Source: an uncultured Selenomonadales bacterium (GTDB lineage Bacteria > Bacillota > Negativicutes > Selenomonadales > Selenomonadaceae). Taken from it: a stretch of DNA of 38,596 nt. The position numbers were made by a program, and so were the translations under genes. The stretch is from positions 1-38,596 of the forward strand of contig CALFJE010000001.1 of assembly GCA_937877545.1 (NCBI GenBank), read 5' to 3'. The first letter of the stretch is position 1. The number at the start of each line of letters is the position of its first letter. Under the pieces are notes generated by a model. It was not told where the DNA came from. It searched no databases and saw nothing but the letters and a program-made list of their open reading frames with translations. This document shows, piece after piece, positions 32,469 to 38,596 of the stretch.

Positions 32469-33269
32469 ATGAAAAAGTTTTTGGGCACTACGATTTTGGC
32501 GGGCACGATGCTCTTCAACACGGCAACAGCGGCTCCCGCGCAGGATAAGGAAACCGTTTACCAAGTGGCGTTGCTCCAATCGCTGACCATGGGCTATTTC
32601 GACGGCTCAATCAGCGTTAAGGACTTGAAGGCGCACGGCGATACCGGTATCGGCACGTTCGAGGGTCTCAACGGCGAGATGATTGTTTTGGACGGCGTGG
32701 TCTATCAGGCTAATCAGGCTTGCAAGATTAACGTCATGGGCGACAGGGAGCGCGTTCCCTTTTCCAACGTCACGTTCTTTGACAAGGACTTTGCCGTCAA
32801 GCTGAGCGACGTTGCCGACAAAAACGCTCTGGAAAAGATTCTGAACGAACACGTCGACAAACACGGGCGCAACAGTTTCTACATGATTAAGCTTAGCGGC
32901 ACGTTCAACGATATTTTGGTTCGCAGCGAGGCGGGTGCGGAGGAGCCTTATCCGACTTTGGTCGAGGCTTTGAAGACGCAAAACGAACTTACGCTTGAAA
33001 ACGTCAACGGCACGATTGTCGGCTTATATTGCCCCGATTTCATGAGTTCGCTCAATTCGACGGGCTGGCACTTCCACTTTATCACGGCGGATAAGAAACT
33101 CGGCGGGCACGTCTTGAACTTGAACTTGCGGAGCGGCGAGGCGCAACTCGACAAAACCGACGGCTTCCGCATGAACTTGCCGACCAAGGAAAACTTCCAC
33201 GGGTTGAACTTCAATCAAGACTTGAAAGAAGACATCCGCAAGGCTGAGCAGGACAGCGTTAGGAGGTAG
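32469..33269 (+). CDS. Alpha-acetolactate decarboxylase with an export signal
   Basis: A 266-residue enzyme that turns acetolactate into acetoin, a pH-neutral overflow product. Family blocks: VYQVALLQSLTMGYFDGSISVKDL, HGDTGIGTFEGLNGEMIVLDG, VTFFD and FHGLNFNQDLKEDI. The zinc ligands H-x-H-x10-H are at 201, 203 and 214 (GWHFHF...GGHV), the same spacing as in the structurally known Brevibacillus enzyme. The first 22 residues form a signal peptide (MKKF, hydrophobic run, ATAAPAQ), so it should act outside the membrane. It sits between gatC and gatA. It ends in TAG, inside the gatA ribosome site. Confidence 0.9.
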   Translation: MKKFLGTTILAGTMLFNTATAAPAQDKETVYQVALLQSLTMGYFDGSISVKDLKAHGDTGIGTFEGLNGEMIVLDGVVYQANQACKINVMGDRERVPFSNVTFFDKDFAVKLSDVADKNALEKILNEHVDKHGRNSFYMIKLSGTFNDILVRSEAGAEEPYPTLVEALKTQNELTLENVNGTIVGLYCPDFMSSLNSTGWHFHFITADKKLGGHVLNLNLRSGEAQLDKTDGFRMNLPTKENFHGLNFNQDLKEDIRKAEQDSVRR

Positions 33270-33274
33270 AAATT

Positions 33275-34705
33275 TTGGCTTTATACGATAAGACGGCGCA
33301 CGAATTGCACGCGTTGTTGACGGCTAAGGAAATATCGGCGTCGGAGCTGACTGCCGAGGTACTTAAGCGCGTCGACGAGGCGGAGGACAAAATCGGCGCG
33401 TATCTTGAAATTACTCGTGACAAGGCGGCGGCGGACGCCAAAGCCGTTGACGATAAGATTGCTCGCGGCGAGGCGATTTTGCCGCTTGAGGGCATTCCCT
33501 GCGCGGTCAAGGACAACATTTGCACCAAGGGAATTCGCACGACTTGTGCCTCGAAGATTTTGGAAAACTTTATCCCGCCCTACGACGCCACGGCTTATAT
33601 CAAGCTCGCCGCGCAGAATCCGATTCTGATTGGCAAGGCGAACATGGACGAATTCGCTATGGGCGGCTCGACCGAAAACTCCGCCTTTCACGTCACGCGC
33701 AACCCGCATAATCTTGAACGCGTCCCCGGCGGCTCGTCGGGCGGTTCGGCGGCGGCAGTGGCGGGCGGCGAGGCTGTCTTCGCGCTCGGCTCCGATACCG
33801 GCGGCTCCATTCGTCAACCGGCAAGTTTCTGCGGCGTCGTCGGTTTCAAGCCCACTTACGGCAGAGTTTCACGCTACGGGCTTGTCGCCTTCGCCTCGTC
33901 GCTTGACCAAATCGGTCCGCTAACCCGCGACGTGACGGATTGCGCCCTCGTCCTAAACGCCATTTGCGGTCATGATGATATGGATTCGACCTCGACCGCC
34001 GCGCAGGTTCCCGACTTCACCAAAGCCCTCGTCGCCGACGTGAAGGGCTTGCGTATCGGCTTGCCCAAAGAGTATTTCGTTAAGGGCATAGACGCCGAAG
34101 TTGAGACCGCCGTCCGCAACGTCGCCAAAAAGTTTGAGGGCTTGGGCGCGGAGATTGTCGAAGTTAGCCTGCCGCATACCGAATACGCCATATCGACTTA
34201 CTACATTATCGCGCCCGCCGAAGCCGCTACGAATTTGGAACGCTATGACGGCGTGAGCTACGGGGCGCGTGTCGACGGCGCGGATATTGTCGAAATGATG
34301 ACGAACACCCGCACGGAGAAATTCGGCGCAGAGGTCAAGCGGCGCATTATGATTGGCAACTACGCCCTTAGCGCGGGCTACTACGACGCCTATTATCTTA
34401 AGGCTCTCAAGGTTCGGACGTTGATACAGCGCGACTTCACCGACGCTTTTAAAGACGTTGACTTGATATTGACGCCGACGACGCCCAATGCGGCGTTCAA
34501 GCTTGGCGAGATGACCTCCGACCCGCTCAAGATGTACTTGCAGGATATTTGTACGGTGCCGGTCAATATCGCGGGCTTGCCGGGCGTATCGATACCTTGC
34601 GGCTTCACGAGTGACAAGTTGCCGTTGGGCTTCCAACTCATCGGCAAACCCTTGGACGAGGCGACGATACTGCGTGCGGCTTTCACCTACGAACAAATCA
34701 GCTGA
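33275..34705 (+). CDS. gatA: Asp/Glu-tRNA amidotransferase subunit A
   Basis: A 476-residue amidase-signature enzyme that frees ammonia from glutamine. The Ser-cisSer-Lys triad is seen as K in AVKDNI (near 78), S in GGSSGGSAAAV and S in DTGGSIRQPASFCG. GKANMDEFAMG and the end LGFQLIGKPLDE are typical. A TTG start follows AGGAGG. gatB does not follow: repeat copy 3 begins at once after the stop, then tig. gatB must lie elsewhere. Confidence 0.95.
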   Translation: MALYDKTAHELHALLTAKEISASELTAEVLKRVDEAEDKIGAYLEITRDKAAADAKAVDDKIARGEAILPLEGIPCAVKDNICTKGIRTTCASKILENFIPPYDATAYIKLAAQNPILIGKANMDEFAMGGSTENSAFHVTRNPHNLERVPGGSSGGSAAAVAGGEAVFALGSDTGGSIRQPASFCGVVGFKPTYGRVSRYGLVAFASSLDQIGPLTRDVTDCALVLNAICGHDDMDSTSTAAQVPDFTKALVADVKGLRIGLPKEYFVKGIDAEVETAVRNVAKKFEGLGAEIVEVSLPHTEYAISTYYIIAPAEAATNLERYDGVSYGARVDGADIVEMMTNTRTEKFGAEVKRRIMIGNYALSAGYYDAYYLKALKVRTLIQRDFTDAFKDVDLILTPTTPNAAFKLGEMTSDPLKMYLQDICTVPVNIAGLPGVSIPCGFTSDKLPLGFQLIGKPLDEATILRAAFTYEQIS

Positions 34706-34912
34706 AACCCGGCCGCCAAGGACGGCGGCCGCCGGCAACAGAAACATGGATGTTTCTTTGCCGGTCAAAGCGCCTTTCTTTTTGCTACTTTTTCTTTGGC
34801 GCCTCAAAGAAAAAGTAGATTCTAAATACAAAAGTTAAGATTAGTAAAATCAGCGCGACGAGCCGCAAGCATGACCAATTTTCCGCGTGCCCACGCTTTA
34901 GTTAAAAGGGGG
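34706..34912 (+). repeat. Structured dispersed repeat, copy 3
   Basis: It begins right after the gatA stop and fills most of the 295-base gap to tig. Stems: 34710-34717/34724-34731 (loop AAGGAC), the two-part CCGGCAA/TTGCCGG plus GAAACA/TGTTTC stem, and the 14-bp stem 34785-34798/34805-34818. The first 150 bases equal copy 2; differences occur only in the tail (e.g. 34856, 34872). It lies in the same orientation as the others. Confidence 0.88.
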
Positions 34913-34934
34913 GACAAAATCCCGCAAGCCCTAA

Positions 34935-34963
34935 TTGCTTTTTTAAATTTGCTGTGCTAATAT
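34935..34963 (+). promoter_or_regulatory. Possible promoter of tig
   Basis: TTGCTT (34935-34940), 17-base spacer, TAATAT (34958-34963), 37 bases before the TTG start. Confidence 0.45.
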
Positions 34964-35000
34964 AAACGCCGCATTGCATAACGAACAGGAGGTTAAAATT

Positions 35001-36455
35001 TTGAAACTCAGCCAGAAAAAGATAGACGACTATACAATCGAGTTGACCGTCACGGAAGACGCGGCGGTTTTTTCAAAGGAGCTTAAGCTCACGACGAAGA
35101 AACTCGGCGAACGCGTAACTATCCCCGGCTTCCGCAAGGGCAAAGCCCCGACGGCAGTAGTTGAGCGTCACGTCGGCAAAGAGGCGATAATAGACGAGGC
35201 AAGCAATTCGCTCCTGCAAAAGTCTACGCGTGAGGCACTGCGCATTTTGGGCTTGGTACCTGTCAGCGAAAACAAGGCGGACGTCGTTGCCAACGAGGAA
35301 GGCAAAGATTTCGTGTTCACTTTGACGTTTACGCCGTTCCCTCAAGTCAAGCTCGGCGAATACAAAGGCTTGGACGCGGATAAGGTCGTCGAGCCGGTCA
35401 CCGACGAGGATGTCGACAAGCAGGTTGAGGCTCTGCGCAAACATCACGCCGACTTAATCGAGGCGGCAGAGGGCGATGCCATTGTCGACGGCGACTTTAT
35501 CACGCTGGACTACACGGGCACGATTAACGGCGAGAAATTCGCGGGCGGCGAGGCTAAAGACCAACCGCTTGAGATTGGCGCACATAAATTTATCGGCGAC
35601 TTCGAGGAGCAGCTTATCGGCGCGAAGGTCGGCGAGGAGCGCACCGTCAAAGTCACTTTCCCCGACGAATATCACGCCAAAGACCTCGCGGGCAGAGAGG
35701 CGCAGTTCGCTTGCAAAATCAACAGCATTAAGCACCGCGAACTTCCCGAACTTAACGACGCGTTTATCGAAAAGTTCACCACGTTTAAGACCGTCGACGA
35801 GTATAAAGCCGACATTCGCAAGAACATGGAGACTAACGCCGAACGCCGCGCAGTCGAGGCGCAACGCCAAGCCGTTATCGATAAGGCTGTCGCCAACATG
35901 ACGGTTGATTTGCCGCCCGTTATGGTTGAAAATCGTATCGACCAGATGATTAACGAGTTTGCCGCGCAGTTGCAATCGCAGGGCATGAAGCTTGAACAAT
36001 ACATGGCGTTTTCGGGCGTAGACATGGACAAGTTGCGCGAGGATCATCGCGAAGCGGCGCGTAAAAACGTGTTGACGGAAATCATGTTGGAGCGCGTGGC
36101 GGAGGCAGAGAAAATCGAAGCCACCGAGCAGGAACTCAACATGGAAATCGGCATGATGTCACAAATGTATCGCACGCCCGCCAAGCAAATCGTTCGCTAC
36201 TTGCAGGAAAACGGGCAACTCCCCAACATCATCGCAAATATACGTCGTCGCAAGGCAATGAAGTTTATCTTTGACAACATGGCGGGCGCACAAGCGGCGG
36301 CTCCTGCCGAGGACGTTAAAGCACCTGCAGAAACTCCGCAACCGGCAAAGGCAACGGCTCCTGCCAAGGACGCTAAAGCACCTGCAGAGACTCCGCAACC
36401 GACAAAGGCGGCTCCCGTTGAGGCGGTTAAGGTAACCGAAGAGACTAAAGACTGA
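35001..36455 (+). CDS. tig: Trigger factor (ribosome-bound chaperone)
   Basis: A 484-residue chaperone that meets nascent chains at the ribosome exit. The ribosome-binding loop GFRKGKAP is near residue 45, the FKBP-type PPIase domain lies at about 150-245 (DFITLDYTGTINGEKF, GAHKFIGDFEEQLIGAKVGEE), and the C-terminal arms follow. An Ala/Pro/Lys-rich tail of about 50 residues built from two 19-residue repeats is added, making it longer than the usual 430. A TTG start lies 8 bases after AGGAGG; the frame could extend 9 codons with no ribosome site. It precedes clpP and clpX as in many Firmicutes. Confidence 0.95.
   Translation: MKLSQKKIDDYTIELTVTEDAAVFSKELKLTTKKLGERVTIPGFRKGKAPTAVVERHVGKEAIIDEASNSLLQKSTREALRILGLVPVSENKADVVANEEGKDFVFTLTFTPFPQVKLGEYKGLDADKVVEPVTDEDVDKQVEALRKHHADLIEAAEGDAIVDGDFITLDYTGTINGEKFAGGEAKDQPLEIGAHKFIGDFEEQLIGAKVGEERTVKVTFPDEYHAKDLAGREAQFACKINSIKHRELPELNDAFIEKFTTFKTVDEYKADIRKNMETNAERRAVEAQRQAVIDKAVANMTVDLPPVMVENRIDQMINEFAAQLQSQGMKLEQYMAFSGVDMDKLREDHREAARKNVLTEIMLERVAEAEKIEATEQELNMEIGMMSQMYRTPAKQIVRYLQENGQLPNIIANIRRRKAMKFIFDNMAGAQAAAPAEDVKAPAETPQPAKATAPAKDAKAPAETPQPTKAAPVEAVKVTEETKD
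36300..36410 (+). repeat. Imperfect 57/54-bp tandem repeat in the tig tail
   Basis: Units 36300-36356 and 36357-36410 encode APAEDVKAPAETPQPAKAT and a near copy. A partial third unit (GCTCCCGTTGAGG) follows. Confidence 0.8.
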
Positions 36456-36463
36456 AAATTTTT

Positions 36464-36493
36464 AAGGGCGTGATTGACAAGACGCCCTTTTTT
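36464..36493 (+). terminator. Intrinsic terminator after tig
   Basis: Stem AAGGGCGT (36464-36471) / ACGCCCTT (36482-36489), 10-base loop, ending in a six-T run (36488-36493). Confidence 0.85.
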
Positions 36494-36517
36494 GAAAACC
36501 GTTTGGAGTGATAAGAT

Positions 36518-37120
36518 ATGGCTTACTACGTGCCTATGGTTATCGAGAAAACGAGTTTCGGCGAACGCGCTTACGATATTTATTCGCGCCTGCTCAAGGA
36601 CAGGATTGTTTTCCTGGGCGGTCCGATAAATGACGACGTTGCCAATTCGATTGTCGCGCAGTTGCTGTTCCTCGAAAGCGAAGACCCCGATAAGGATATT
36701 CACCTCTACATCAACAGCCCCGGCGGCGTGGTGACTGCCGGTCTTGCGATTTACGACACAATGCAGTATATTAAGCCCGACGTATCAACGATTTGTATCG
36801 GGCAGGCGGCGAGCATGGGTTCTTTGCTCCTTACGTCGGGTGCCAAGGGCAAACGCTTCGCCCTGCCGTTGGCGCGGATTATGATTCACCAACCTTTGGG
36901 CGGCGCGAGCGGACAATCAACCGATATTCAGATTCAAGCGCGGGAGATTCTCAGACTGCGCGAGGTCGGCAATGACATCCTCTGTCGGCATACGGGGCAA
37001 CCGCGAGAGAAAATCGTGGCGGACACCGAGCGCGATAACTTCATGACGGCGGAGGACGCCAAGGCTTACGGCTTGATTGACGACGTGATAACCCGCCCGC
37101 TTAAAATTAGTGAGGAATGA
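36518..37120 (+). CDS. clpP: ATP-dependent Clp protease proteolytic subunit
   Basis: A 200-residue serine protease that forms the degradation chamber used by ClpX. It opens VPMVIEKTSFGERAYDIYSRLLKDRI, and has INSPGG, the catalytic serine in GQAASMGSLLL (near 98), the histidine in MIHQPLGG (near 123) and the late aspartate after ERDNFMTAEDAKAYGLID. The ATG follows GGAGTGATAAGAT. Confidence 0.97.
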   Translation: MAYYVPMVIEKTSFGERAYDIYSRLLKDRIVFLGGPINDDVANSIVAQLLFLESEDPDKDIHLYINSPGGVVTAGLAIYDTMQYIKPDVSTICIGQAASMGSLLLTSGAKGKRFALPLARIMIHQPLGGASGQSTDIQIQAREILRLREVGNDILCRHTGQPREKIVADTERDNFMTAEDAKAYGLIDDVITRPLKISEE

Positions 37121-37169
37121 GGATTTAGGAGTTGGCAATTAAATTCCCCATTCCTCAATCCCAATTCCT
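37113..37169. repeat. Imperfect palindrome between clpP and clpX
   Basis: Two 28-base arms (37113-37140 and 37142-37169) are inverted copies with about six mismatches. A 32-base piece of the right arm and flank is repeated at about 15485-15516 with about 28 matches, next to the end of the MreB paralogue. It overlaps the clpP stop. Confidence 0.55.
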
Positions 37170-37192
37170 AATTGCTTTTTGGTGGTGAGAGC

Positions 37193-38461
37193 GTGTTGAA
37201 ATTCGGGAAGGAACGCGACGAGCTGAAGTGTTCATTTTGCGGCAAGTCGGAGCACGTCGTGCGGAAGTTGATAGCCGGCAAGGGCGTCTACATTTGCGAC
37301 AGTTGCGTCGAGCTGTGCAATGACATTCTGCAAAAAGACGCGGCGGAAGACGAAACCCTCGACGAGGGCAAACTGCCCAAGCCCAAGGAAATCTGCGCGA
37401 GCCTCGACGAATACATTATCGGGCAGGACGAGGCTAAAAAGACAATCTCCGTCGCCGTGTACAATCACTATAAGCGCAGTGAATATCACCCCGTCGGCAA
37501 AAACGGGCTTGAGTTGCAAAAGTCCAATATCCTCATGATCGGACCGACGGGCAGCGGCAAAACCTTGTTGGCGCAGACTTTGGCTAAGCTTTTGAACGTG
37601 CCGCTGGCGATAGTCGATGCCAATGCGCTCACCGAGGCGGGCTACGTCGGCGATGATGTCGATGACGTATTGCTCGCGCTCATACAATCGGCGGGCGGGG
37701 ACTTCTATAAGGCTGAGCGCGGCATTGTCTACATAGACGAAATTGATAAAATCGCCCGCAAGCCGGGTATGCACCGCGACATTTCCGGCGAAGGCGTCCA
37801 ACAGGCTCTCTTGAAAATTTTGGAAGGTACTCGCGTCAATGTTCAACTGCCCACGCGCAGCGGACAAGCGCAACTGCAAATGCAACCGCCCGAATCCGTC
37901 ACGATAGACACCAAAAATATCCTGTTCATCTGCGGCGGGGCGTTCAATGACCTTGACAAAATCATAGAGCGACGCACCAAGGGCGGGCAAATGGGCTTCG
38001 GCGCGAGCGTCGACTCCAAGGAGGATAAGGACGTCGGCAAGATTCTTAAGGACGTCCTGCCCGACGACTTGATAGAGGGCGGGCTGATACCCGAATTCGT
38101 GGGGCGGTTGCCGATAATCGTGACGTTGGACGCGCTGGACGAAAAAGCCCTGGTCGAAATACTGACCAAGCCGCGCAACGCGCTCGTCAAGCAGTATCAA
38201 AAGCTCATGGAAATGGACGGCGCAAAGCTTACCTTCGAGGAGGAGGCTCTGCAACTGATAGCCCGCGAGGCGATTCGGCGCAAGACGGGCGCACGAGGTT
38301 TGCGGTCGATACTTGAACGAATCATGCGCAACGTAATGTTTGAGGTGCCCTCGGTCGGCGGCAACACGGTTTGCACCGTCACCAAGGACGACGTTTTGTA
38401 TAATCAGGAGCCGAAATTTAAATTAAGTCCGAAACGAACGCGGAAAGCGACTAACGGATAA
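37193..38461 (+). CDS. clpX: Clp protease ATP-binding subunit ClpX
   Basis: A 422-residue AAA+ unfoldase that feeds substrates to ClpP. The N-terminal zinc finger (CSFCGK...CDSCVELC) binds adaptors. Walker A GPTGSGKT, Walker B IVYIDEIDKIA, the RKPGMHRDISGEGVQQALLKILEG pore/sensor stretch and sensor-2 GARGLR are intact. A GTG start at 37193 gives MLKFGKE, close to the usual MxKF; TTG 37196 is an alternative. A longer frame from 37172 lacks a ribosome site. Confidence 0.96.
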   Translation: MLKFGKERDELKCSFCGKSEHVVRKLIAGKGVYICDSCVELCNDILQKDAAEDETLDEGKLPKPKEICASLDEYIIGQDEAKKTISVAVYNHYKRSEYHPVGKNGLELQKSNILMIGPTGSGKTLLAQTLAKLLNVPLAIVDANALTEAGYVGDDVDDVLLALIQSAGGDFYKAERGIVYIDEIDKIARKPGMHRDISGEGVQQALLKILEGTRVNVQLPTRSGQAQLQMQPPESVTIDTKNILFICGGAFNDLDKIIERRTKGGQMGFGASVDSKEDKDVGKILKDVLPDDLIEGGLIPEFVGRLPIIVTLDALDEKALVEILTKPRNALVKQYQKLMEMDGAKLTFEEEALQLIAREAIRRKTGARGLRSILERIMRNVMFEVPSVGGNTVCTVTKDDVLYNQEPKFKLSPKRTRKATNG

Positions 38462-38470
38462 TCAGGAGGA

Positions 38471-38496
38471 GCGGGGAAAAATATCCCTGCTTTTTT
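38471..38496 (+). terminator. Intrinsic terminator between clpX and lon
   Basis: Stem GCGGGGA (38471-38477) / TCCCTGC (38484-38490) with one G-T wobble, loop AAAATA, then six T. Confidence 0.75.
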
Positions 38497-38516
38497 CCTA
38501 AGGGAGGGAAACGTTT

Positions 38517-38596
38517 ATGGCAGAACAAGTAACGTTGCCGCTCGTGCCGCTGCGGGGTGTAGTGGTTTTCCCGAATATGATAATGCACCTCGACGT
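38517..38596 (+). CDS. lon: ATP-dependent protease Lon, N-terminal fragment (runs off window)
   Basis: The ATG follows AGGGAGGGAAACGTTT. The first 26 codons read AEQVTLPLVPLRGVVVFPNM and onward to MHLD, the typical Lon substrate-binding domain opening. The clpX-lon order supports it. The rest lies beyond the window. Confidence 0.88.
   Translation, partial: MAEQVTLPLVPLRGVVVFPNMIMHLD

Noticed and set aside
10268..34912. Repeat copies as intrinsic terminators or a CRISPR array
   Set aside because: No T-run follows the long stem in either direction, and there is no regular repeat-spacer layout.

Overview
The window looks like chromosome of an anaerobic diderm Firmicute (Negativicutes/Selenomonadales-like). 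This is inferred from gene content: a two-gene tatAC system, rpsF-ssb-rpsR, mreBCD, gatC/gatA, the tig-clpP-clpX-lon order and an RND permease beside Firmicute-style strong Shine-Dalgarno sites. Base composition is mostly GC-rich; a SWIM-domain gene and the RND gene are visibly AT-richer. About ten genes appear to start with TTG behind good ribosome sites. No tRNA, rRNA, phage or IS gene is visible. The left end carries a 55-bp duplicate of an internal sequence, so it may be a contig end in a repeat.

Layout. 1-1664 (-): a degenerate beta-CASP metallo-beta-lactamase and a half-size EamA transporter, followed at the left edge by the start of a partial tandem copy of the first. 1759-9080 (+): tatA, tatC, a SWIM zinc-finger protein, a UbiD decarboxylase, an RND pump gene broken by an in-frame amber codon, and a polyprenyl-phosphate glycosyltransferase, ending in a bidirectional terminator. 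9119-16495 (-): an MreB/Mbl paralogue, five tandem lipoprotein solute-binding proteins, one amino-acid ABC permease and one ABC ATPase with a C-terminal GHKL/RsbW-like domain. The binding proteins have their two lobes in swapped order compared with ordinary family-3 proteins. 16722-17717 (+): rpsF-ssb-rpsR with its own promoter. 17783-18925 (-): secreted alpha/beta hydrolase. 19023-20843 (+): LysR regulator, PilO-like protein, small membrane protein. 20943-28234 (+): a tight seven-gene run (HlyD, ABC-2 permease fused to UspA, EcoRI-type adenine methylase, PPP phosphatase, divergent FtsZ-like protein, Cof-type HAD phosphatase, and a protein whose gene holds an 11-G tract). 28231-29220 (-): galE. 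29592-34705 (+): mreB-mreC-mreD, gatC, an exported acetolactate decarboxylase, gatA. 35001-38596 (+): tig, clpP, clpX and the first codons of lon.

Three copies of a structured intergenic repeat (about 205-265 bp, at 10268, 29259 and 34706) lie between genes in the same orientation. Their stem-loops differ by compensatory changes, so a folded form appears to be selected.

The most unusual items are the divergent FtsZ homologue (altered tubulin signature, T7-loop aspartates missing) in a mixed operon; the lobe-swapped binding-protein family, with a mosaic member made by an exact 625-bp duplication; the ABC-ATPase/GHKL and ABC-2/UspA fusions; the covarying repeat; and the poly-G tract, which could act as a phase-variation switch. 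All assignments come from reading motifs; no search or folding program was run.
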